A stretch of 64,000 nucleotides of DNA. Source: an uncultured Eubacteriales bacterium. Lineage in GTDB: Bacteria > Bacillota > Clostridia > Christensenellales > CAG-138. The position numbers were made by a program, and so were the translations under genes. Shown here in pieces: positions 50,182-57,115 of this stretch. Position 1 is the first letter of the stretch, and each line of letters starts with the position of its first letter. The stretch lies in contig UQGA01000008.1 of the NCBI GenBank assembly GCA_900540495.1, positions 1 through 64,000 on the forward strand, given 5' to 3'. The notes beneath the pieces are model-generated. The model did not search any database, was not told where the DNA came from, and saw nothing but the letters and a program-made list of their open reading frames with translations.

Positions 50182-51516
50182 TCAGTTCTCCATGGCGGCG
50201 CCGATCGCAACGGCAAAGGGCGCATGCTCCGGTACGATAAAGCGGACATGATGCAGCGCGGCTACCTCGTCCAGGCTGCGCGCCGCCGCAGGAAAGTCGC
50301 TGATCGTTCCGACGAGAACGATGGAGCGGGTGAGACGCTTTTTGACGGCAAAAGCGGCCATGACGCCGATGCTTTCAAACACGAGATTGCAAAGGCCGGC
50401 GGCAAGATCCTCGCGCGTAACGTTCGCACCGGTCTTTGCAAGATTTGCAACCGTAGAGGTCGGCGTAAGATCCGGCAGAACGCCTGCACAGACGTCCTTC
50501 AGCTGAAGATCGACATGCGAAAGATCACCGCTTTGCGCCAGCCGGGAGAATTCGTCCATATCGGTCACGCCGCACAGCCGCGCGGCAAGGCTCTGCATGG
50601 TGCCGCCGCCGAGCCCGGTGCCGCCGACATGCCAGGAGCGGAAAGGTGTGACGCGGACAAAGGAAGTTCCCGTACCAAGGCTGACGACGAGGCAATTGGG
50701 CTTCTTTGCCAGGTGGCTTGCACCGCGCGAGAGCGAGGCAAACTCATCCGCGTGTTTCGTGGGAAGCGACAGAATATCGCCCTGAACCGAAGCCGATCCG
50801 ACGCCCGTAATGGCAATGCGGGCGGCGTTTTCGGCGCCGAGACGCTGAATGGCCGCCTCAAGGCTTTCGGTGTCCTCTTTGCGCAGGGTGCGCAGGCAGC
50901 GGCCGTTTTTGACGAGGGCGAGCTTTGTCGCCGAAGCGCCGAAGTCGATGCCGAGCACGAGCTCACGCGGCTGCAATGCAGCAAGCACCGCAGGAACGAT
51001 GATGATCGCAGCGCCGAGTTCGATCAAGCCGTTGACGCCGATAAGCGTCATGTAGATCGTTTCAATGAGACTACCGTTGATGATGGCGGAAAACAGCTTG
51101 AGAGCGGACAAGACGAGCACTGTGTTTGTCAGCGTTGCCGCGGCGGCAGACAGCGCACCGACGACATAGGGCTTGCATTTTGCCTTGCGCAGCCCGGCAG
51201 CGGCAAAACCTGCCACCGCGCCGACGATGACACGCGGAACAAGAGAGATCAGCGGATTTGTAAACGGCGCCCACAGCGGATTTGTAAATGCGCGTATCAC
51301 GCAGGTCGCGCCCCAAACGAACCCGAGCCATGCGCCGTACTTCCAGCCGAGAAGCACACCGCCGATCGCAACGACGATATGCAGCGTTGTGATTTCGATC
51401 AGGCCATAATAAATGTAGCCGGTATACGGAATAACGGTCATGACAATGATCAGAGCTGACAGTACAGCGGCCATTGTAAATGCGCGTAGGTTTTGACGTT
51501 TCATGGGCTTTGGCAT
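50182..51516 (-). CDS. ECF transporter S-component fused to type II pantothenate kinase
   Basis: A 444-aa two-part protein. Residues 1-~182 are a polytopic S-component-like membrane domain (about six helices; segments LTM-like ITTLHIVVAIGGVLLGWKYGAWLGFVWGA, typical of vitamin-binding ECF S proteins). From ~185 a complete CoaW-type kinase begins: ELVLGIDFGASATKLALV, then GTGTSFVRV and the region GGTGLGGGTMQSLAARL. The fusion suggests pantothenate uptake coupled to phosphorylation. The ATG at 51516 has GGAGGT upstream. No EcfA/EcfT genes are near; a shared energising module would be encoded elsewhere. Each half has about the normal length. Confidence 0.9.
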   Translation of the reverse strand: MPKPMKRQNLRAFTMAAVLSALIIVMTVIPYTGYIYYGLIEITTLHIVVAIGGVLLGWKYGAWLGFVWGATCVIRAFTNPLWAPFTNPLISLVPRVIVGAVAGFAAAGLRKAKCKPYVVGALSAAAATLTNTVLVLSALKLFSAIINGSLIETIYMTLIGVNGLIELGAAIIIVPAVLAALQPRELVLGIDFGASATKLALVKNGRCLRTLRKEDTESLEAAIQRLGAENAARIAITGVGSASVQGDILSLPTKHADEFASLSRGASHLAKKPNCLVVSLGTGTSFVRVTPFRSWHVGGTGLGGGTMQSLAARLCGVTDMDEFSRLAQSGDLSHVDLQLKDVCAGVLPDLTPTSTVANLAKTGANVTREDLAAGLCNLVFESIGVMAAFAVKKRLTRSIVLVGTISDFPAAARSLDEVAALHHVRFIVPEHAPFAVAIGAAMEN

Positions 51517-51619
51517 TGAATAGTACCTCCATTTCCGTGATCGCCGGCGTACAGTTCTATATTCCGGCAAAAGGCCGTGTGGCGGCGCAGCGCGTTTCGA
51601 CGAATGCCGCCTCTCGATA

Positions 51620-51648
51620 ATTGTATATTGTTTTCACGGATATGGCAA
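51620..51648 (-). promoter_or_regulatory. Promoter and leader of the pantothenate fusion gene
   Basis: TTGCCA (complement of 51643-51648) and TACAAT (complement of 51620-51625) are 17 bp apart on the minus strand. The ~95-nt leader to the ATG contains the inverted repeat GGCGGC/GCCGCC, enclosing about 19 nt, and a second small hairpin CGGCCTTTTGCCG, which leave room for an RNA control element. Confidence 0.6.
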
Positions 51649-51694
51649 TGCAAAAGGCGCAAACTATCTGAAAATGATTGAAGGGAGCGGCAGA

Positions 51695-52726
51695 ATGAAA
51701 CGACAGGATCATGCGGGGACGCAGGGGGAACGAAAGCCTTCCGTTGCGGCGACGGCGGGATTTGTCCTTGTGACGGTCCTGCTTGCATATGGCGCGGCGA
51801 GACTGCTGTTCGGCACGATCTCCAGAGAGTTTACAAAAGAGGAGGCGTCCATGGAAACGCCGGCGGCAGCCGCGGAAGGACTGCAGCCGGGCAAGCAGAC
51901 CGATGCGGCGCAAGCGGTATTCACACCGTCGCCCGCAGAACTTCGCACGCAAGAACCGCCAAAGGAAAGCGTCGCGCCGGAGACAACGGAAGAACAGCCG
52001 GAGAGAACGCCTTTGCCGCACGGGACTGTCCTGCCGGAAGGACTGCCGGAAGAACTGCCGGCAGCGGCGATCGGCGTGCAATCGGCTCCAAAGCAGTTTT
52101 CCTGCGGCGCGCTGGATCTGGTATTCGGCATGACCGATACAGAGGGAAACATCGAATGCGTCGCCGTGCTCGTTTCGGCAGACGAAAGAACCACGCTGCT
52201 TTCGCTGCCCGGAAATTGCCGGACGGCTGGCGGCGCGCTGCTGTCCGAGTATGCAGGAGAACAACTGCTCGAGGCCGTCGGAGAGGTCGTTCCGGTACGG
52301 TATGAGACCTATGCCTATATTTCAAAAACGAATGCGGCGGATTGCATCGACGCGCTTGGTTCGCTGTTCATCGCCGGAAAGCTGAGGACGGGAGAGGAAA
52401 CGCTGGCGTATCTGGACAGCGCAGGAAAGGATCCCCTGCTGACCGCAGAGCGCTTTGCCGTTATTCTGCAGGCATTGACTGAGAAACTGCACGAACTGCC
52501 GCTGCTGCGGATGCTTGCTGCGAAGAATGTGCTGCAAGCGGCGGTCAAAACCAATTTGAAGGAAAAAACGGGCTGGGCGCTCTATCGAAGCCTGGTGAAG
52601 ACGGACACGGAAGCGATCCGCCGCCGGACGATCCCGGTGGACTCGGCATTGATCGACGGACGGCGCTGTTATATGCCGGATGAAACGCTCATGGAAAGTT
52701 TATTTGAAGAACTATACAAATCCTGA
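51695..52726 (+). CDS. Degenerate LCP (LytR-CpsA-Psr)-like membrane protein
   Basis: A 343-aa protein with one N-terminal transmembrane helix (about 20-42) and a Glu/Pro/Thr-rich linker to ~125. A domain with LCP-like pacing follows: SCGALDLVFGMTDTEGNIECVAVLVSADERTTLLSLPGN, then YETYAYISKTNAADCIDALG. The expected PRDT-type motif is PGNC and the Arg cluster needed for wall-polymer transfer is missing, so it is probably inactive as a transferase or is a binding relative. The ATG at 51695 has AGGGAG 8 bp upstream. It is divergent from the pantothenate fusion gene. Confidence 0.6.
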   Translation: MKRQDHAGTQGERKPSVAATAGFVLVTVLLAYGAARLLFGTISREFTKEEASMETPAAAAEGLQPGKQTDAAQAVFTPSPAELRTQEPPKESVAPETTEEQPERTPLPHGTVLPEGLPEELPAAAIGVQSAPKQFSCGALDLVFGMTDTEGNIECVAVLVSADERTTLLSLPGNCRTAGGALLSEYAGEQLLEAVGEVVPVRYETYAYISKTNAADCIDALGSLFIAGKLRTGEETLAYLDSAGKDPLLTAERFAVILQALTEKLHELPLLRMLAAKNVLQAAVKTNLKEKTGWALYRSLVKTDTEAIRRRTIPVDSALIDGRRCYMPDETLMESLFEELYKS

Positions 52727-52736
52727 CAAAAAAACA

Positions 52737-52765
52737 TTGACACCAAAGCAAAGTTAGTCTATACT
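52737..52765 (+). promoter_or_regulatory. Promoter of the tRNA operon
   Basis: A perfect TTGACA (52737-52742) and TATACT (52760-52765) are 17 bp apart, 22 bp before tRNA-Val. Confidence 0.92.
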
Positions 52766-52787
52766 CATAAATGCGCGTTTGCGTGTT

Positions 52788-52863
52788 GGGAGCATAGCTC
52801 AGCTGGGAGAGCACTTGCCTTACAAGCAAGGGGTCACAGGTTCGAGCCCTGTTGTTCCCACCA
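52788..52863 (+). tRNA. trnV-TAC: tRNA-Val (UAC anticodon)
   Basis: 76 nt. Acceptor GGGAGCA pairs with TGTTCCC, and CCA is encoded. The anticodon loop CTTACAA gives TAC, and the T-arm is CACAGGTTCGAGCCCTGT. First of five tRNA genes. Confidence 0.97.
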
Positions 52864-52870
52864 GAGATGT

Positions 52871-52947
52871 GGCCCGGTAGTTCAGTTGGTTAGAATGCCA
52901 GCCTGTCACGCTGGAGGTCAGGGGTTCGAGCCCCCTCCGGGTCGCCA
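52871..52947 (+). tRNA. trnD-GTC: tRNA-Asp (GUC anticodon)
   Basis: 77 nt. Acceptor GGCCCGG/TCGGGTC-type with encoded CCA, anticodon loop CTGTCAC giving GTC, T-arm AGGGGTTCGAGCCCCCT. It lies 7 nt after tRNA-Val. Confidence 0.97.
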
Positions 52948-52949
52948 AT

Positions 52950-53025
52950 GCCTCGGTAGCTCAGCTGGTAGAGCAAGGGACTGAAAATCCCTGTGTCGGT
53001 GGTTCGACTCCACTCTGAGGCACCA
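52950..53025 (+). tRNA. trnF-GAA: tRNA-Phe (GAA anticodon)
   Basis: 76 nt. Acceptor GCCTCGG, anticodon loop CTGAAAA giving GAA, T-arm GGTGGTTCGACTCCACT, CCA encoded. It lies 2 nt after tRNA-Asp. Confidence 0.97.
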
Positions 53026-53027
53026 TT

Positions 53028-53103
53028 GCGGGAGTAGCTCATTTGGTAGAGCGCAGCCTTGCCAAGGCTGAGGTGGCGGGTTCGAGCCCCGTCTCCCGCT
53101 CCA
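53028..53103 (+). tRNA. trnG-GCC: tRNA-Gly (GCC anticodon)
   Basis: 76 nt. Acceptor GCGGGAG pairs with CTCCCGC, anticodon loop TTGCCAA giving GCC, T-arm GGCGGGTTCGAGCCCCGT, CCA encoded. Confidence 0.97.
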
Positions 53104-53108
53104 TCCCC

Positions 53109-53183
53109 GGCGACATAGCCAAGCGGTAAGGCAAGGGTCTGCAAAATCCTCATTCCCCGGTTCGATTCCGGGTGTCGCCTCCA
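53109..53183 (+). tRNA. trnC-GCA: tRNA-Cys (GCA anticodon)
   Basis: 75 nt. Acceptor GGCGACA pairs with TGTCGCC, anticodon loop CTGCAAA giving GCA, T-arm CCCCGGTTCGATTCCGGG, CCA encoded. Last of the tRNA operon. Confidence 0.97.
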
Positions 53184-53186
53184 CCA

Positions 53187-53223
53187 CGCCGGAGCAAAGT
53201 ACGCTTTGCTCCGGCGTTTTTTT
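53187..53223 (+). terminator. tRNA operon terminator
   Basis: A perfect 13-bp stem CGCCGGAGCAAAG/CTTTGCTCCGGCG with a 4-nt loop is followed by seven T residues, 3 bp after the tRNA-Cys CCA. Confidence 0.97.
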
Positions 53224-53239
53224 CGTGCAAATTAGCGCG

Positions 53240-53460
53240 CCGGGGGGGACGGATGGGAAAAGCGCCGGGCGGGCGGCAAACGCGCGCGGGTGGGGCGGAT
53301 GGCAAAAGCGCCGGGCGGGGCGGCTAAAGTTCCATGCGGGACGGCAAAAGCGTACCGGGTGGGGCGGATGGGAAAAGCGCCGGGCGGGGTGGCAAAAGCG
53401 CCGGGCGGATGGCAAAGCGCCGGGCGGGGCGGATGGCAAAGGTGCCGGGCGGGGCGGATA
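53240..53460 (+). repeat. G-rich imperfect tandem repeat tract
   Basis: About nine degenerate copies of a 20-27-bp unit (core GCGCCGGGCGGGGCGGATGGCAAAA) follow the tRNA terminator. The plus strand is strongly G-rich with many GGG/GGGG runs. There is no convincing gene. Unit lengths vary and no unique spacers exist, so it is not a CRISPR array. Confidence 0.8.
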
Positions 53461-53477
53461 GAAATATGCAGACAGGC

Positions 53478-53506
53478 TTGCATTTGCCGGCGGTATGTGA
53501 TATTAT
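53478..53506 (+). promoter_or_regulatory. Promoter of the secreted protein/exporter-like locus
   Basis: TTGCAT (53478-53483) and TATTAT (53501-53506) are 17 bp apart, next to the repeat tract. It predicts a leader of about 180 nt before the first gene. The leader contains a decoy GAGGGGGG-ATG at about 53575. Confidence 0.6.
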
Positions 53507-53693
53507 GAGTTTGTAAAAATCCGGGCATTTCATTTCCACCATTCGGCCCGGTACGCACGGCAGCACAATCCAAGAGGGGGGATGCGGCTGATTCCGGTTG
53601 CGGACGCGCGGCGCGCCGCGCGCCAGAGCGCCGGCAGTCCCGGCGCACGACAGAGTCCGATGATCGACAACAGAATAAGAAGAGGGGGATATT

Positions 53694-54248
53694 ATGATGA
53701 AAAGAAAGATCATCAGCCTGGCATTGGCCGCCATTCTTTTGTTCGTTTCGTCCACCGCACTTGCCGACCAAAGAGTCACCTGCGTAGACCACTCCACCAT
53801 GCATACCACCTATGCGATCAGCGAGACCGCGTCCGGCCCCAATCAGCTCCTCCCTACCGGCAACTATGTCAACCACATCGTAGGAACGGAGGACTCCGGA
53901 CGCCTCACCAAAACGTTCCAGTTAGCAGCAACCTCCGACATCAGCGGCAACGCTTCCGGTTATGGATCGGTTTTCTGCTCCCACAACAGCAGCCTGGGGC
54001 TGACGTCTCAAAAAAATCTGACGGTCATTTTGATGCGCTGGCACATCGATTCCAGCAAGCCCACCGGCAGATATGAGATCAGGGGCATCGCTACCACACA
54101 GCGGCTCACCCAACGCGTCAAGCTGATCGAAAGCCATGGCGGCGACGGCTCCGTTACGTCATACTTATTCGAGAAGACCATCACAGCCGTCCCCCATACC
54201 TCCAGCCATATCGATGGGTTGCTGCTGGTCTATGCGGGAACGCTCTGA
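53694..54248 (+). CDS. Secreted protein of unknown function
   Basis: A 184-aa protein with a clear Sec signal peptide (basic start, hydrophobic core to ~22, cleavage near STALA-DQR). The mature ~160 residues are Ser/Thr-rich with two Cys (about 30 and 94) and predicted beta structure. I recognise no family. It is first of five rightward genes ending in a MacB-like permease, so it could be the exported or surface-acting product of that locus. The ATG pair at 53694/53697 follows AGAGGGGG. Confidence 0.75.
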   Translation: MMKRKIISLALAAILLFVSSTALADQRVTCVDHSTMHTTYAISETASGPNQLLPTGNYVNHIVGTEDSGRLTKTFQLAATSDISGNASGYGSVFCSHNSSLGLTSQKNLTVILMRWHIDSSKPTGRYEIRGIATTQRLTQRVKLIESHGGDGSVTSYLFEKTITAVPHTSSHIDGLLLVYAGTL

Positions 54249-54354
54249 CCATCCCGATTCTCCTGCGCGGCGGGGATGCCCCGCCGCGCAGGGACGCTTG
54301 CGCGAAACGGATTTTTGCGCGGCAGACACTTCCCGTCAAACGAAGGAGGTCAGG

Positions 54355-55593
54355 ATGAAAAAACATGCGCGCCATGCGCTCGGCCTGCTGGTCGCGGCGG
54401 CGTTGCTGGCGGGGTGCGCGCCCGCCGGCCGGTCCGGCCCGGATGCGGCCCCGATCTTTACGATTCCCGAAGACTATGTCTGCATTCCGGCAGAAAACCA
54501 CTATCTGATGGATTACAGCTGGAACAGTGTGTACGCCGATCTGTCCGTGTACGCCGCGTTCCCGATCCAGGAGTTTACGCTTGAAACGCCGCCGGAGAGC
54601 GGGATCAGGGCGACGGAATACTATTTGGCAGAAGACCCCTATTGGGAACAGCCGCGGACTCTGCCGTTCTATCTGTACCAGGCGTATCGCGGGAAAGCAT
54701 GGTCGGAATATGCCGAGCTGCAGCGGCAATATCTCGACACAAACTACAGCAGCGCGGCGGAAGCCGCTCTGCTGGCGGCGCAAAACGAGTATCTGGAGGA
54801 TTATACCGCGCTCGAGGCCGCCGGAGAACTGCCCGCATTGTACGAATACAATCTCTCCGTCCGGTTAGAACCGAAGGTGGGCGCGTCCGGCACGGTCACG
54901 TGCGACAGGCTGGATGTGACGATCAACGGCACGCCTTACTCCTTCCCCATCGGCGGCGTCGCCATCGACACGGAGACCCCGTTCCCGGCGGCGTCCCTGC
55001 AGGACAGGGCGGACGTGATACCGCTGACGTCTCCAAGCGCAAGGTCCGTGTCGTTCAACGAGGACGGCGTCTTTCTGCTGGCAGAGCACACCAGCTGGGA
55101 CGTCCTTGCGGCGCAGAAAGATGCGGAAATCCTCAACCTGCAGCTCTCCTTTGATACGCCCTATTCCGTGGAAAGCATACGGGCAAAGGTGCTCAACAGC
55201 GCAACCGGCAGCCTGGACGAGGTCACCGGCAACGAATATTTTGATGGGGAATGGCTGGACGCAGCAGATTTCTACTGGGACGCGCAATCGCCCATCCGCC
55301 TGAGCCAGGGACAGGTGCTGGAACTGTACATCACCGCGCACGACCAGCGGCTGGCGGGCAAGCTGTACGGCATGGTAAACCAGCCCGCGGAACTGTCCTA
55401 CCGCGACGCGGACGGGCAGGTCTGGAAGGTCTATATGGATCTTGGTATAGAACTGTATCCGGCCTCCCCCTTTGAGGTTTACCTCGCCCGCGAGACCGAA
55501 ACGGATGTGGCGGCCTATTATACGGATTACTATTTTCCCCTCAGCGACAGCGAGAACGACTATGGCATATACCTCATCGAAGAGGTGGAATGA
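54355..55593 (+). CDS. Lipoprotein of unknown function in exporter-like locus
   Basis: A 412-aa lipoprotein: MKKHARHALGLLVAAALLAGC gives a textbook lipobox (LLAGC). The rest is extracytoplasmic, rich in Tyr, Asp and Glu, with probable beta-sandwich stretches (VTCDRLDVTINGTPYSFPIGG; DAEILNLQLSFDTPYSVESIRAKV). No known catalytic motif is seen. The ATG at 54355 has AAGGAGGT 5 bp upstream. It lies 106 bp after the secreted protein and 9 bp before the adaptor-like gene. Its role is likely structural or substrate-binding for the neighbouring transport genes. Confidence 0.78.
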   Translation: MKKHARHALGLLVAAALLAGCAPAGRSGPDAAPIFTIPEDYVCIPAENHYLMDYSWNSVYADLSVYAAFPIQEFTLETPPESGIRATEYYLAEDPYWEQPRTLPFYLYQAYRGKAWSEYAELQRQYLDTNYSSAAEAALLAAQNEYLEDYTALEAAGELPALYEYNLSVRLEPKVGASGTVTCDRLDVTINGTPYSFPIGGVAIDTETPFPAASLQDRADVIPLTSPSARSVSFNEDGVFLLAEHTSWDVLAAQKDAEILNLQLSFDTPYSVESIRAKVLNSATGSLDEVTGNEYFDGEWLDAADFYWDAQSPIRLSQGQVLELYITAHDQRLAGKLYGMVNQPAELSYRDADGQVWKVYMDLGIELYPASPFEVYLARETETDVAAYYTDYYFPLSDSENDYGIYLIEEVE

Positions 55594-55602
55594 GGTGATG
55601 AC

Positions 55603-56490
55603 ATGAAAAACCGGCTTTTCCCCCTGCGGACGGCGGCAAGGGTCGCGTGGGCCCTGCTGTTCTGCGTGCTTTTGCTGCTGCCGCTCGGGCTGATCTACTT
55701 TGTCACGCAGGCGGAGATGCGGCGCTACGCCGTTGCGGACGTTCCCAGCGTGACGCTGCGCAGCTATGGCGCGCCATCGCAGGTCGTCCGCCGGGACGTC
55801 GCGGAATATGTTGTCGTTTCCGGTCAGTATATCTCAAACCGGCGCTTTTTCATGGAACTGCCGGCGCTCAACCGGCAATATGAGGCGCGCTGGCAGGTCC
55901 GGGAGGGCGACTACATCGAAGCGGGGGACGTCATCGGCTGGACGGCGGACGGGAAGGAGGAGATCGTTGCGACGGTTTCCGGCTTCCTCGTGGAGATCCA
56001 TCTGGGGCAAAACAGCTATCTGGTGCTTGAGGACGTGGAGGACCTGGCGTTTTCCTGCGACGTCAGCGCCAAAACGCTCCGGCTCCTGACCTCCGCGGCG
56101 GCCACCCTGACGGACGAGAGCGGCGCGCCGGTCGAGCTCCTCGACGTGTCCAAGCGGGAGAACCCGGATGGAACGACGACGCTCCTGCTCCGGATGCAGG
56201 GCGGGGCGTACGGCCGCGTCGATCACGGCGCGAAGCTCTTCACCGGCCTGGTCTATACCCGGGCGCTCGTGGTCAACAGAAAATGCCTGTTCCATCTGTC
56301 CGGGGATACGAGCCGGTGGTATGTGCGCGTCATCACGGAAAACGGCGAAGTGGTGGGCAACGCCGAAGTGAAGATCGGCTTTGCCGCCGAGGACATGGTC
56401 TGCGTCACCGGCGTGGAAGAGGGCGTCTGGCTGGATAGCGGATACGCGGCGATCATGGGGGGCGGCATGGATGAAGCAGATTACGATTGA
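55603..56490 (+). CDS. Periplasmic-adaptor-like membrane protein (HlyD/MacA-type)
   Basis: A 295-aa protein with one N-terminal transmembrane helix (about 14-35). Its extracytoplasmic part contains a lipoyl-like half (VREGDYIEAGDVIGWTADGKEEIVATVSGFLVEI) and a barrel-like C-terminal region (YVRVITENGEVVGNAEVKIGF). This fits a minimal membrane-fusion protein as found with MacB-type ABC systems, although the coiled-coil hairpin is short or missing. It overlaps the ATPase gene by 20 bp. SD GAGGTGATG. Confidence 0.68.
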   Translation: MKNRLFPLRTAARVAWALLFCVLLLLPLGLIYFVTQAEMRRYAVADVPSVTLRSYGAPSQVVRRDVAEYVVVSGQYISNRRFFMELPALNRQYEARWQVREGDYIEAGDVIGWTADGKEEIVATVSGFLVEIHLGQNSYLVLEDVEDLAFSCDVSAKTLRLLTSAAATLTDESGAPVELLDVSKRENPDGTTTLLLRMQGGAYGRVDHGAKLFTGLVYTRALVVNRKCLFHLSGDTSRWYVRVITENGEVVGNAEVKIGFAAEDMVCVTGVEEGVWLDSGYAAIMGGGMDEADYD

Positions 56491-57115
56491 GCTGCAGCAC
56501 GTGCAAAAGAGCTACGTCCGGCCGGTGCTGCGGGACATCAATCTCAGGCTGCCGCAGGGCGGGTATTACGCTGTGCTCGGGCGTTCCGGCTCCGGAAAAT
56601 CCACCCTGCTGCACATACTGGGGCTCATCGAACGGCACGACGGCGGCCGCTACCTCTTTGACGGCACCGAGCTGCGGCCGGGAAAGGATTATGCGGCGCT
56701 GCGCAGGCGGCACATCGGCTTTATCTTCCAGTCCTACAACCTGATCCCAACCCTCACCTGCCGGGAAAACATCCGTCTCCCCCTGCTGTTTGAGCGCGAC
56801 CTGCCCGATCGCAGCGAGGAATGGATGGAACGGCTTGACATCGCGGCCCTGCGCGACCAGCGCACGGCCGTCCTGTCCGGCGGGGAAAAGCAGCGCGTCG
56901 GATTCGCAAGGGCGATGATGGCGGACCCCGGCCTGTTGCTGGCCGACGAGCCGACCGGCAATCTCGACGGGGAAAACCGGGATGTGATCTTTTCCATCCT
57001 GCGGCAGGAGCATGCCGCCGGGCGTTCGGTCATGTTGATCACGCACGATGCGGAGGCCGCTTCCCAGGCGCAGGAAGTCTTTCACTTGGAAAACGGGGTG
57101 TTGACACATGCGTAG
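56471..57115 (+). CDS. MacB/LolD-type ABC transporter ATP-binding protein
   Basis: A 214-aa ATPase. Walker A is GRSGSGKST, the Q-loop is FIFQSYNLIPTLTCRENI, the signature is LSGGEKQRVGFARAM, and Walker B is LLLADEPTGNLD, with catalytic Glu and a His switch (LITHD). The FQSYNLIP and ADEPTGNLD phrases mark the MacB/LolD (FtsE-like) group rather than importers. The ATG at 56471 lies inside the end of the adaptor gene, and the gene overlaps the permease by 8 bp, so adaptor, ATPase and permease are translationally linked. Confidence 0.94.
   Translation: MKQITIELQHVQKSYVRPVLRDINLRLPQGGYYAVLGRSGSGKSTLLHILGLIERHDGGRYLFDGTELRPGKDYAALRRRHIGFIFQSYNLIPTLTCRENIRLPLLFERDLPDRSEEWMERLDIAALRDQRTAVLSGGEKQRVGFARAMMADPGLLLADEPTGNLDGENRDVIFSILRQEHAAGRSVMLITHDAEAASQAQEVFHLENGVLTHA

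Noticed and set aside
52788..53183. Minus-strand open frames through the tRNA cluster
   Set aside because: They are translations of tRNA genes and carry no protein-like signal.
48855..53183. Mobile element or prophage between the tRNA genes
   Set aside because: No integrase, transposase, phage gene or flanking direct repeat is visible, so only the base-composition difference is reported.
53240..53460. Possible CRISPR array
   Set aside because: Repeats are degenerate and of varying length, with no unique spacers between them, and no cas genes are near.
53582..54076. 164-codon frame overlapping the secreted-protein gene
   Set aside because: It starts after a good ribosome-binding sequence, but its sequence lacks a protein-like pattern and it overlaps a gene with a clear signal peptide; kept only as a possible upstream ORF.
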